Source of the DNA: Odobenus rosmarus divergens
Taxonomy: Eukaryota > Chordata > Mammalia > Carnivora > Odobenidae
Direction: 5' to 3'
NCBI RefSeq assembly: GCF_000321225.1
Contig: NW_004451506.1
Span: 135,214-199,213, forward strand
DNA: 64,000 bases
Shown here piece by piece: positions 43,702 to 56,459 of this stretch. Within the stretch, counting starts at the first letter, position 1, and every line of letters starts with the position of its first letter. Below the pieces are notes generated by a model, which worked only from the letters and a program-made list of their open reading frames with translations, did not search any database and was not told the origin of the DNA. Made by a program: the position numbers and the translations under genes.

Positions 43702-46700
43702 TATCAGAAGTTGGGGGAAAACTTATTGGTTAGCTGTGGAGTTCAAAGATTTCTTGGAGGAGGCGAAGTTCAAGCCAACTCTTCCATGGTAAGTGGAATT
43801 AATTAGCAAAGAGGATTTGGAAAATCCTTGCAAGACGAAGGTAGGATCTGAACAAAGACAGGGAAGTTAAGTTGTGATGCCTAAGGGAACCTTCGAAGAG
43901 CTGTATATCATCCTCCCTGGGGTGGGAAGTGGCTGCAGATAAGGTGCTGCAGAGTCGGAGGGACCCCCCTGCCCCGCCAGTGAGCACCTCTTCTGTCAAG
44001 ATAAGGCACTTGGAGTTTATCCTGCAGGTGGTGAGGAACCATTGCAGAGGTAAAAATACACCAGAGAAGCATATAAATGTCAACCATGCCAGTTTGATCC
44101 CACCCTCCCCTCCTGGAAAGAGAATTATGACCTGCTCTCTGCTCATTTTCTCCAGATTGCCCAATATTATAGCCTCTTTAAATGTCTACCCCAGACTCAT
44201 TCACAAGTACTACTACGTTTGTTGGTTTCCAGCAGCCTCCCGATTTAAAGTCCCCATGAACAGGTAGAAGATCATATAACAGAATCATAACCACAAATAA
44301 TTTCCAATTGTACTGGAGATGGAAAGCGGGGATATTTATTCTGTAGTCAAGCAATACACCCAAGGGTAGCTATTATGCAAACATTATTAGGCTCAAGGCT
44401 CACTTCTCTCTCCTGATTAATGTCCTTCCCCATGAACATTGCTGTTTAAGATTTCCTCTGCATAAAGAGAGCTTGAATCTATTAGTATTCAACTCCAGAT
44501 AATAACCTTCTGAAAGATCAAGCTTCAAAAACAAATAATGAGTTATGATTACAGTATTATTCTTTATTATTTCTTGAGCTCCAAGCTTACCTTCCTGCCT
44601 TTTCCAAAACTCTTTCCAACTGGGGAAATCATGATCCCAAATGCAAAGAAGGGAAGTCAAATTGCTGATGGGACGTAAAGGTAATTGAGTAGATGGATAG
44701 TAAGTTTCTTGGACAATTAAATCACAGAAACGTACGTAGTTAGGCAGGAGAGTAAGGGAGTAGAGAACTGAGAGATCTGTCATTTTTAGAGCTTAGAAGC
44801 AGAACCATTAATTCATATGAAGTGGTTGATATTTCCTTCAGTGCTCTGCCTTCCAATAAATTGTTATCCAGTAAACATCTTGGGACTGAGAAGTCAGGAC
44901 TGCCAGAAAGGAATCCCCCATCTTCCTTCTTACTCTCTCCCTCTAGGGCCTCGATTCCCAACAGTCTGGATATCCTCAGAAATTGTGCATGAAGGCACAA
45001 TGGCTACCCACTGGAATCAGGATAAGGGATAAAACAATTCATAGGGTCGCTGCTTCTGCCCTGCCAGGCCCTGTTTGAGGTTCTGGGGATACCTCCGTAC
45101 AAAGCAAACTCCCTCCTCTTAGAGAACTGGCATTTTGGCAAGAAGTCCAAATTAGGAAGGGATACATCATAACTGAGCCAAGAATCAGACTGCCTGTGAG
45201 TCCCGGGGAGCACCATGAACTGGCTGTAACCTTGGGCAAGTTACAGTTTACCAACTGTCAGTTCTCTCGTTAGAAAAATGAAGATAAAGTCAATACTTTT
45301 GGAACTCTGCCTTTCAAATCAGCTCAAGGAACAGAGGACTGACTATTACAGTCTCCTATGTAGAACACCATGGAATCCTGATGTTTTTGACCTCATGACA
45401 CAGAAAAAGAACCATTTCTCACCTATGAAATGAGAAGGTTAGATTAAGGCAATTACAACTGTAGAGTTTGCCATCTGATTACTTCCAAAGGGATAGTTTA
45501 AGGTTGCAGTTTTTGCTATGCCAATGAAAATATTTAATAAAATGTATACAGGGCTTGGCAAAGCCACGTATATGAGTTCCCAATAAATCAACTGAAATAA
45601 CTACATCATATAGTCTAGTCTCAACTCTGAACACTTAGGTCTATTTAAGAAGTTTAAGCTTTCATGTTATTTCTCAGTTCTTAAATTAATATTCTATTTC
45701 CAAACTGCTTGTCACCTACTAATGATAGCAGTCACTTAAATCTTTTTTTAAAAAAATTTATGGAAGAAAAAAATTAAAAGTACAAACCACCACCATCGAA
45801 CAAAGAATAGCTTGTAGAGCCCTGGGTTGGGGAAGAAATTAGTTGCTGCACTGAGAAGCATAAATATATATCTGGCTTTGCCAAGTTCTGCATACTTTTT
45901 ACTCCTAAATATTTCATCCGTGAAGCAAGAAGCACGTCCTAGAACTGTCCCTTCAGAAGCGGTCATATTCTACATTCCAGAGCTATTTTGGGTCCTAGCC
46001 TAAACTTCTCATTTCATAGATGAGAAAACAGGCTTGAGAAGTAAATGGACTTTTCCAAGGTCACACAGATAGTTAGCAATCCAGATGACAGAGAGACTCT
46101 TATTTTTTTTTCTTTGTTTCTTTTACATTTTCTTTAATGTTATTGCATCTGACCCCTATGTTAGAATTCCTTCCACCATGCTGTTTCCCCTTGAACCTGG
46201 AGCAAGGTGGGCAAAAACTAAAACAACCCCAAATAAAAGTTTCATGAATGCATCACATGCAAAATGAAGTCAGTTTAAGGCTTCAAGGTCCAACACCTTT
46301 TATGCCAAAGGAGACACTGCATATCGAGCGCACCCAGGGCAGACGTTGCATTCACAATTCCATTGATCTGATCATGATGGGCATCTTCCTACTTCTCCTT
46401 TATTCAGAGTCACTTATTGCTTCGTCACCGGATGGCTTGCATTGTCAGCTGCTCAGGAGCCTACTTCTTTTAGATACCTACTTCTGCAGAGCTTTTCCTG
46501 CATTTTCCTTATCAGAAGTATTCTGTCCGATTTTTCTACTCTGTAAGCAGTCAGTCATGGGACACGAACAACAAACCGTGAAGGCTTAGCTCCCCAAAAT
46601 GGAACTTAGTATAATCATCAGATACAGCAAAGGTAACTAACACTCATTTAATGGTATGGGTAACTACTGTGAATTATGCTAATGAGGCATAAATGAGAAG

Positions 46701-46944
46701 CAGCTCATGAAAATGACTGTAATTAGTATTATTTTACATAGTCATATTCAACAAGGTGAGGTGAGAGGAAGGAGGAATTAGATATTTTGAAAGACCTCTG
46801 CATTTTAATATGAGCCCAGAGGAGGTTTTGACAACTGATAATAAGCTATGTGCCAAATTATTTGTTAATAGCTAAAATACTGAGGGTTTTTAATATATTG
46901 GAACAAATTCAAGATCATTCTTACAATGACACACAAATCTGCAT

Positions 46945-47430
46945 CAGCTCTCCATGACTGCATAACTGTTAGGCAGTCACAGAGCTGCATCATCCCAAAA
47001 CATAGTGGCTTCAAACAAAACAATTACTTTTGCTCAAAAGTCTGCTATTGGGGCCAGGTTCAGCCAAAAGTGTGTCTTCCCTCCACCTGGCATCAGGTGG
47101 GGCAGCTCCATTGAGAGCTCAAAGACCCACTTTCAAGATGATTATACACGACAGGAAACTGGGTGCTGGCTTCAGCTGGGAGCTTTCGCTCCCCGAGCAT
47201 GACATTCCATGGCTTCTTGGGCTTCCTCCCAAAATGGTGACTGGGTTTCAAAAGCAACCATCCCCGGAAAGCTTCGTGGAAGTCACCTTTCCTTGGAAAT
47301 CATGGGGTGTCACTTCTGCTACAGTCTTAATTAAGTCTGCCCATATTCAAGAAAACCCAGACCCCACATCTCAATGAAAATAATGTCAAAGTCATACTGC
47401 AAAAAGAATGTGTGAGATGGGAGATCATGC
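46945..47430 (+). mobile_element. Old interspersed repeat related to 5195-5640
   Basis: 'acatagtggcttcaaacaaa', 'attacttttgctcaaaagtc', 'aacccagaccccacatctca' and 'caaagtcatactgcaaaaag' follow the order of the same ancient repeat pattern seen near 5.2 kb, with a longer 3' part. Family not assigned. Confidence 0.45.
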
Positions 47431-50400
47431 TGTGACTGTTTTTAGAAAATTCAGCCTTTCGCATCATGCGCTTACATTGTGATGTGCTTTGAGTAAGAGG
47501 GTTGACACTGACTTTTGGTTAGCATTGGGAAATGGCCATGAATGGCCTTTGTTACCTGTGTCCTCTATGGGCGTGTGTTTTGCATGCAACATCATCTGTT
47601 TATGCCACGAGTATCTCAGTAGAAAAATGCAAAAGGCTGACAACTGCTTATCTCAAGGATCAGCTTTTTGGAGCAGGAGGAAGAAAGGCGAGTAGATGAT
47701 GATGCAGACAACAAGTGTTTGTTGAGTTGAATTAAGAATTCTATCTAAGGTAAGCTTTACTCTGAATCTCTCTTTAATAATCAGATGTAAGAAAAAAACA
47801 CTGTCTCTCCTCTTTTTCCTCCTCCAGTCAAGCAAGCACTCACTTATCTAACTCTAGCCCCATATCCCTCCTACCTGGTCTACCAGCTTCTCCTCCTTTG
47901 CCAAAATACAGAGTGGAGGACTCAGAGCACACACTTCCAGGATCTCCTCCTCATTGGGATTAATCCATCAGCGGCATCAGAAGGCCATGAAATGCTACAT
48001 GGTCTAATCTTCAACCACCACCTGTGCCAATGGTGCTCAGAGTGTGTAACCATAGATGGGAGACTTAAATAGGTTTTGTTTTTCTCTAATGACAGGGTTA
48101 ATCCTCAAATTGAATTAGTCCCTGCTAACTGAATGCATGAATGCATATGGGTTCTTTCCATCTGCTGCAGCAATCCTTTTGAAGCTACTATTGGCATGGA
48201 AGGAGTTTCCTGTTTGGAGAAAAAACAAACAGCCCCCTATCCAGTGTTCCCTCCTGGCAGAAAACCTGCACCTTGCTGCCAGAGGACTGGGACATGCTCC
48301 TTTCCGAAGCAGTTGGTTCTATTTCTCTTATTTCCCCCCTAGGATTAGCTATAAACAGCGCGGGGACCAGACGTCTCTCCCCGACAGCCCATTTGTTTAC
48401 CTGTGGTTGTGAAATTGTTCTCTGGTTGTTGCACATGTGGAAACCCCATTTCTGCCCGTAAGCCACAAGCACAGGGGCTGTGTTTTCACTTTTTTTTCCT
48501 CTTTATTTTATCTACATCCCACCTTTCAATAAAAGCTCTAGTACAAGAAATACATGAAGTGCTTAATAAATACTTGGTTGATACCTGTGGTCTGGTGATT
48601 CTGCGAACTATCATTCAATATTCTTCCAACCCCGAATTAAGGAACACATGTTAAGGAATGGAAGAAAGCCCATTTTACTGTCCCCTGCTACAACCCGGCA
48701 GTCAGTTTTGGAGTTGGGAATATTTTCCCATCTTTTCAGGTATCTAATAGTGTTTATTAGATGCAGCAAAACAACATTGTAAGTAACTCAATAAACCAGA
48801 AGTATTTATATAATGGGTCAAATCAGAGCCCTATACTAAGCAATAGTTATTTCCTAGAACATCAGCCGTAAGCCTTGGATCAGTGTTAAGAGAAATTTCA
48901 TGGGTTAATTTGCTTTGAGCACTGGGCTAGAGAAGCCAAGTTCACAGGTCTTCCTTGGTCTTCCCCAGTCATGGTAGGTTACTTTCAGCCAGCTGAAATA
49001 CATGCCAATAGTGACAGGAGGGATGAGAGAGGTTCTTGAAGATAGCCTCCTGAGAATCTATGCAACTCAAAATTAATATGTTCTCTAGTAATGATATATT
49101 AATATTATGATCTTTGGATGTAGTAGCCAACACTTTTTAAAAAAATAGAGTCCACCTTCTAAAGTAATATCCAAGTATTCCTTTAAAACTAGAAAAATAT
49201 CAATTCCTTTTTAGTGTCAATATTACAGAATCCCATCAACTATTTTTGTCCAATAACTATTAAGCCTCCACCAACAGGGAAGATTTTTCATATATGTAAA
49301 GGGTTTTAATCTGGTTACACTTTATTAAATTCATATTTATGAACCCCAAATAATCATAGTACATGATAACACTCTTTTGCCTTCTTAACATTTGAATAAA
49401 GTAGTACATAGTACTTTATATACTTTATTAAACACTATATCTGTTTTAGTGATGGAAGAGATTAAAAGAAAATTCTAGCCTTTTCCAAAAGTCCCCCATC
49501 TCTAGAATGTCGAGAGAATTTAACTTCGATTGATGAAATTTATTTTTGCTTTCCTGGCATTTGGATGATAAAGCTATAATCCTGAGAGGCTAAGAGAAAT
49601 GGAAGAACTAATAAATAAGGTCCTCCTTCACCTCACAGGTGAGAGGAAGGTGCCAAGTAGAAGCTGGACGTTGTTCCTAATGACTCTGACTGAGGACCTC
49701 AGAGATAGCATCAGCGCCTTGGCTTCATCCCACCTTTCAACGTCGGGCCGCCTTCTTCCTACGAGAGGTCTCCTTGAATTCATCTGATATACTGTAGCTG
49801 TGTCCTTCAGGACCTCTAAAAGGAACTTGGGTTGAAAAGCTGTGCTCATATTTCATTCCGTGATAGCAGTGAGCAGATCTGATGTGGCCTGAAAGTGATG
49901 GATGGTTATTGGTTTTAACCAAACATCAAGACTGCATATGGGAAATAGTGTTTAAGGTCAGGATCCAAGTACAAATGAGTGTGCTCTGGAGCTCAGAAAG
50001 ATGATGGGTTTGTGGGTCATCCGGTCATTGGGATGCACAGTAAGTACCTTATCACTGCCTAGCAGCACACTGACCACTCTGGACAAGGAAGGCCTTTTGA
50101 ACTAAGGACAGGTTTAGCCAAAACACTCCTCACTGAAACACAAGTAAAACCAGGGAGGAGTTAACACAGCAAAGGTCACTTTCAGGGACAAACACTAGCA
50201 AAATGCACATAGAGTAAAAGTGTACAATTTTTTTTAAAAAGACAGTTTCTAGAGCCTGCTTCACTTTAAGTGTAAATATAGACAATTGGTACTTGTAACT
50301 AAGTTATAATCAAATGCTAAGTTTGAACCTTCCCCAGATTAGCATAACACTAACTGAAAGCATAGAAAAATAAAGTATTTTACTTCAGAGAAATGAACAA

Positions 50401-50638
50401 TAAGTATTAACTTTCACTTCGACATTACACTAAATTGACTTAAGCGGTATCACACCTACGAGTAAGAATTCTAAAGTCAATGGTTAGTTCTGAAGCTTGC
50501 TCGGAAGATACAAAATAGAATAGGCTTCAGTATATGGACAAATCTTCAATGATATTTACTAAAGAACAGATTTTACCAGTTGCCACGAAGAGAAGTAAAA
50601 ACTAAACCTTCATTCTTCTTAGGAACTCCTATATTCTT

Positions 50639-50842
50639 TTTTTTTTTTTTTAAGATTTTTTATTTCTTTATTTGACAGAGAGAGACACAGCGAGAGAGGG
50701 AACACAAGCAGGGGGAGAGGGAGAAGGAGAAGCAGGCTTCCCGCTGAGCAGGGAGCCCGATGCAGGGCTCGATCCCAGGACCCTGGGATCATGACCTGAG
50801 TCGAAGGCAGACGCTTAACCGACTGAGCCACCCAGGCGCCCC
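50639..50842 (-). mobile_element. CAN-SINE (SINEC), young-looking, perfect 18-bp target site
   Basis: Antisense copy with the complete plus-strand ending 'taaccgactgagccacccag' then 'gcgcccc', a near-consensus body and an intact T-rich tail. The 18-base site 'aggaactcctatattctt' is exactly duplicated at 50621-50638 and 50843-50860. Low divergence of head, body and flanks suggests recent insertion. Confidence 0.97.
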
Positions 50843-52374
50843 AGGAACTCCTATATTCTTAAGGAAGAAAAAAGTGATCTAGAAAGTAACACGTGTGTCC
50901 TTACACATCCACACGGAGCCCCTGACTGCTAAGGAAAGAGAGTGGTGTATGGAATGATTTCCTAGGGAATTTGTAAGAAATTGTCCATAAAGGGAAGATC
51001 TGCATTGGCAGAAAATACGGATGGAGAATTTTCTATGGAGACGTCCAGCTGGCTGAGAGGCATGGGTAAATAAGTGATAAGCAGTTTCACTTGATAAAGT
51101 GGGATGTCAAGAATGGGGGTAGGGAGAAAGGAGGCAGGGAGGGAGTGAAGCTCCCAGGAGAACAGCTTCTAAGACACAGAGAGTGATGTGAGGCCAAAAA
51201 CTTTTTTTTTTTTTTTTTTTAATGTCACTGAAAATCACTCACCGACTCCATTTTCAGAATCCAACTTTGGCCAAGATTATCACTCTCTTTCTCAAATATA
51301 AAAGAAGCTTAAATAGAAGGACCACTGGGAAATCAGAGCCCAAAGAACATCTTGGGGTGAGCCATGCTTTCTGAGAATGAGAGGGAGCCCAGAGAGTTAG
51401 GGAAGATATGAGGCCCAGAGGGGCACGTGGTCTTATAAAACACCACCTCTAATTTTTCTCTCTTTTTTTTTGCAATGGCTAAAATAATTGCCTTTACTTA
51501 GTAAGGCACAAGAGCGGACGGAAGTGTCCCCAGACTGCACAAACCTGAATGGGCTCTGGCTGATTACAAATCCCTTTTTCAATAAGCACTGGGGCCTCAC
51601 TTTGTCAGGAGAAAAGCTGGAAACTGCATAATTAAGTAGTAATGTATTTTGTTACCTTGTTAAAGAAAGCTACCAGTGTGAAAGCTGCCTGCAGCACTTA
51701 TGCCCTTGAAAAGCTGATTTTCTTTCTTTTCAGGAGGCGCGTACCTGGTGAGGTATGAAACAGCAGGGCTGTGTATCATCACAAGGAGAAATAGTAACAG
51801 ACTGGCACTCCTCTGCAGGCATCCATACGCCTGCCCCATAGAAAGCAGGACATGGGTGTCTCCCAAATACCCTTCCAAAACTGAAGGTGACATTTTGGGG
51901 TTCTCCTCATGTATCTCATTGCCCAGGATTCTTCCGTGCCTCGGAGGCGTGAGCCTAGAGGACAGAAGAAGCCTTAAATGGCAGCCAGCTCAGCCTGCTC
52001 TCTAAAGAGACCAAGGCCTAAGGGGAAACAATCTGCCCCAGATTCCCCCACCCTGCGGAGAACAGAGCCGGGGCCTGGCCGGGTCCTCCCCACCCCGAGA
52101 CAACACTATCGTCCTTGCCCGACGCTACCAACCACACTCAAGTGTCCACTGCCCAGAACAAAATGAGTCACTCTGCGCACTGGGCTGTAACCCGAAGGAC
52201 ATGTTTGGTTCCAGCAAAGTGAGAAACCAGTATGCTTGAAGAATATCCTAAGTCCATGCAAATATGACATATCAGGTCTATTTATAGAAAAAAGATATTC
52301 CCATTTGGGGTATTTGACACTGATAACTTCTCCTGCTCTCTTTGGCACATCTACTCCTCAGCTCTGTCCCTTTC

Positions 52375-52500
52375 TTTTGTGAATATTTGCAAGTAAACTA
52401 TGTGCCAGGCATGGAGCTGAATACTCTCGAAATTAATCCTGATACAACTGCTAGATCTGTACTGATAACTGTCATCATCCCCATTTCAGGACAACAAACA
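52375..52500 (-). mobile_element. MIR-like SINE fragment, antisense
   Basis: 'aactatgtgccaggcatgga', 'gctgaatactctcgaaatta' and 'catcatccccatttcaggac' correspond to the 3' half of MIR in reverse. Confidence 0.6.
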
Positions 52501-53254
52501 GGCTTTGGGCCGCCATGTTGACTGGGAGAAGGCAAGCTGTGTGTGGCCGCGACCGTGGTGCCCCGACAAGCAGAGCCCCCGAGTGCATCCAGAAGATGAC
52601 GACTGACTCAGAAGGCTGGCCAGATGAGGCAGCATTTCGTTGACCTCATTAGCTTGAAGACAAGCTGACTGATGGCCATTTCTACAGTTCCAAGGAGCTA
52701 GCGTAGACAGCATGGACAAAAATTCACCCAGAAAAAAAATGCTTCCAACTGGAATGTGCCAGGATGGAACATAATACAAACTACCCAAGGCTAATCTTTT
52801 AGGAACTGACTGAAAAAGTGTTTTGCACCTGGTAAGCATGATAAGGGAGGCTTGGGCCAAGACCATCATTCAGGGAAAGTAGTCACCAGTACCCACATAG
52901 TTCTTTGTGGGAGGAAGGCATCAAAAGAACAAATAAGCTTTCAGTGGAGCTCACTGGGGAAAAAAATGTTCATTGGATCCTGGGGTTTCTCTAGTCAAGT
53001 AGGCAACAGACAAATGGAGTAACAATGACACTACTTTCAGGACTGGTACTACCATCACTGTCAATGTATCTGCCCCGCCCCTTGGGGACATGGGTGTAAA
53101 CACAGCTCAGATCCTATCATTTCATACACTAGAAAGCTTAAGTAAACATAGTATACTTTAAATAGTAAGCACAATTCGATTCTTCGTTTCTGCTCTTATA
53201 CATGACTACTTGGAGACCAAGTCAGGCACCTGCCAAGCCCTTTCACACACTTAC

Positions 53255-53341
53255 CTGGGGGACGAGTGACCGATCTGCAGGCATGAAATCTGTGATAGCT
53301 TCATCCCCGGCCAGACACACAACCTTCTTTGATGACCTCTT
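53255..53341 (-). other. DGKI: Candidate alternative DGKI exon
   Basis: The sense strand shows a strong donor CCCCCAG|GTAAGTG and, 87 bases upstream, a possible acceptor 'gatgggtcag' with only a moderate pyrimidine tract. One frame is open throughout, reading KRSSKKVVCLAGDEAITDFM then PADRSLVPQ. That frame does not match the next exon, which needs a one-base carry-over. If the exon is spliced between the phase-1 standard neighbours, it reads GAA GAG GTC and stops at TGA after about 13 residues, removing the ankyrin repeats and PDZ tail. I do not recognise the open-frame peptide. It may be a cassette exon or a chance splice-like sequence. Confidence 0.3.
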
Positions 53342-54059
53342 CTGACCCATCCATGTCAGATGTCAAGCAAACCAGGGGGTTAGCCTTCTCCCCGCCTCTC
53401 TCCTTTCTTGTCACTTTCTTATTTCGAGATGTTGTAAATACTTAGAATATTCTCTGAGGCCAGAGAATCTCAAGCCAAGTTATAGGTAAATCTCAGTAAA
53501 GAGCACTCTTCCTCCCCAACATATACTCATCTCTAATGAGGCTTCAAAAGATAATTAGATGATGATCACCAACAAAGCCCTCCAAAGAAACCACAGGATC
53601 AAAGGATTATGTGGTTACAGCCAACAGTGAGATTTAAGAAGGGGGGAGGAGAGAGAAGAGCAGGGTCAGGACACACAGAAAGTGATATAACCTGATTCTG
53701 GAAAGCCCAGGGGTTTGGGTTTTGTTTTGTTTGCTTGTTCTGTTTTATTTTGTTTTTTAATCAGCAGTGATTGTCTGTTTTCCCAGGAAATGTGAAAGAA
53801 GGCTAGCCAAAGAAAAGCATGCTGTCATTTTTATTCCTTCCCTTTCACACAGTCTTTGGGGAGCACCCAGTGAGACCACCATAAAAGGCCTTTTTTTTTT
53901 TTTTTTTTTTCAGCACATTACCAACTGAATTTCTTTGGAAAAGGACCAGGACTAACCTATCTTCTACAACAGGGAACAATCTTAATGAGGCTACGATGGA
54001 ATTCAAAGATGCATATTGAAAGTTTCTGTTTGCCAACACCACATACTGCAGCGAATGTA

Positions 54060-54560
54060 ACAGTGAGATTTGTATAGAGAAAATCAATTCTGTGCCAGGG
54101 CACAGGATAGAATGGGGCAACATCTATATTCACTGGGTTCATAGTCAAATAAGAAGGCCAACACCACCCATGGGGAAAAAAATTTGGAATACACTCAAAA
54201 AAACAGTAAGTGAATAGGGAAGGGAAAATCGTGGGCATTTGAGTTGTCAGGAAAATTCATCATGGTTTGTCCTTAGAATCTATGGAGGTGGTTCCAACAC
54301 GCAGGAATTAATGAGCACCAAAGAGGGGCTTGAATGAAAGACAATGAAGGTGGTCTGCCAGGGAGATGGTAGGAGGTGATACAAACCATATGGCTGGGTG
54401 AATATAAAGGAGATGAACCTGGAGAGGGGCCCACAAGCAGGGGAGTAGAAATAATTCACTAAAGCAACATGAACTAAACCAGGGTAAGAAAGGGCCTCAA
54501 AAGTGAGCACTAAAATGTTTGAATCTAATTAAAAAGCCAATGGGGGATTCCATAGTCAGA
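54060..54560. mobile_element. Ancient repeat, L2-like or unclassified
   Basis: Purine-rich order ('gggcttgaatgaaagacaat', 'tctgccagggagatggtagg', 'agaaagggcctcaaaagtga', 'aatctaattaaaaagccaat') resembles a frequent ancient repeat in which such phrases recur. Not firmly classifiable. Confidence 0.35.
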
Positions 54561-55149
54561 AACAGAACATGGGGCAAAAAAGAACACTCTCGCAACTTAG
54601 CATTAGCTAGCCCAAAGTCATTGCAAAGTGGCATACTGTGATGGCCAACATTGAAAACTCTTCCCAGAGAGGCAATTAAAGATCTGTGAGGTTTCCATCT
54701 GTATCATCAGTCGAGTTTACTCATTGCATTTTACTAATAAACAACTTATAGAAAATACAGGGAAAAACATCTAACTTTTTAAATCTACATTACTATTCTG
54801 GTCATAATATTGTCTTCCTGTTGTGATATTTCCTTAAGGAAATAGCTACCTTTCAAGAATTCTACCTTTTTAAAAATGGATGTTATTGACAAGAAATTGT
54901 TTCCTTGATTAGTTTCCTTGATCAAGGAAATGGTTTCCTTGATTATGGAAGTATGAGGATAGAAGTGGATCAAGAACACATCTTTGAATTGTTCTGTGGA
55001 AAGGGTATTGGTCACTGATATGAAAAAAATATATATACCTCATTTTTAATGATGATTTACCGCCTAATAATTAGGAGATTTTCATTCAACTGAAAGAATC
55101 AAGATTTCCTACTACATGAGCTCAACCCTTTGCAATGCTATTGAGGGAC

Positions 55150-55445
55150 TGTATGGAGGAGTGGCTGAAAATGGGACCTGGATCTAGATTACCTGAGTGT
55201 AAATCCAAGTTCCAACCTTTACCAGCTGTGCATGGGACCTTGGAAAATCACCTAAAAGGTTTGTGCCTTAGTTTCCTCATCTGTAAAGTGGGAATAGTAG
55301 TATTACCATGATTGTTTTGTAGAATAAATATATCTAAAACATCCGGAGTAATTGGTTCAGGAAAGCATTTAACCTCTCTAAGTCTGAACAGAACATACCT
55401 TAGGACAATGCCTGGCACTGATTAAGTTTTAATAAACACTGACAT
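55150..55445 (+). mobile_element. MIR SINE with an internal interruption
   Basis: 'ggatctagattacctgagtg', 'gtgccttagtttcctcatct', 'gtaaagtgggaatagtagta', then 'acaatgcctggcactgatta' and 'agttttaataaacactgac' are in MIR order. Extra sequence around 55340-55390 separates the halves. Confidence 0.65.
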
Positions 55446-55825
55446 TTTTTTAAGTTTTAAGTACGTCTAAGAGTATATTAACCCACATAGTTCCAAAGGA
55501 GTAGTTGCAATTATTTTGCTGAAACACAAGGACCCAAACCTTAATTAATCCCTCCATTCTGAGTTTCTCAAAAATCAATTATTCTTGTTTTGATTTTTCA
55601 ATCTCAGGAGATAGCAGAGATTTAAAAATATATATAACTTCCAAGATGTTTAACTTTTATTTGAATAAAGATGAATATAAGCATCTCTTTTTGATAGTAA
55701 GGGGAATCACAGACACTAACCTTCCCTAACAATTTAAGCTAAGATGATGGATTTTGAAAAATCAGGAAATATGGGAAGGTGGTGGTAATAGTTGCAGCAG
55801 ACTTTTTTGCTGTTTCTTTTTTGTC

Positions 55826-55965
55826 TTTTTCTGAAGTTTTTATTTAAATTCCAGTTAGTTAACATACAGTGTAATATTAGTTTCAGGTGCAGAATTTAGT
55901 GATTCATCATTTACATACAGTACTCAGTGCTCATCACAGTAAGTGCCCTCCTTACTGCCCATCTG
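55826..55965 (-). mobile_element. L1 3' end, antisense, truncated
   Basis: 'tttttatttaaattccagtt', 'agttaacatacagtgtaata' and 'gtgctcatcacagtaagtgc' are the reverse complement of the carnivore L1 3' UTR end (compare the sense copy ending at 10579). Only about 140 bases remain. Confidence 0.8.
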
Positions 55966-56459
55966 GAACTCCACATAGAGAGACAGAGAAACTCAGTAAA
56001 AGAACCAAAACACATGGTCAATCCTTAAAAGGAGGTAACAAGATATCCTCATAAACTTCGAGATTACAAATGGCTGGGGAGAGGCCATTAACAGCCCAAA
56101 GACCTGCATTCTCCCAGTGTCTGCACAGGGAGGCAGTGGGGTGGCTGACGCACCTGACGGCAGGAATGCCACAAAATTGCCAACAGGTGGTCGTGGAAAA
56201 GTCCAGGGCGCCCGTATGAGAACAGCCTCAGAAGCTGTTCCCATTTCCTTGACAAATCCATGCAAGGAGCCCCAGTAAAAACTAAAGTACCCAGAGCATT
56301 GCAGCTCCTGGGAACTCTCAAAACTGACCACCTAGGACGCCCCTTCAAGACAGGACCCAAACTGAGGATGAATTTCTGAGTGGAATACACACTGAGCTGA
56401 ATATGGCTAATAGGAGTAAAGGAAGAGGTCTGGATAAAAGTGAGGATATGGATCAAAGC

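Noticed and set aside
51731..51765. Exon-like sequence on the plus strand (tttcttttcag, GGCGCGTACCTG, gtgagg)
   Set aside because: Splice-like borders are present, but the enclosed piece is tiny and encodes nothing recognisable. No partner exon was found.
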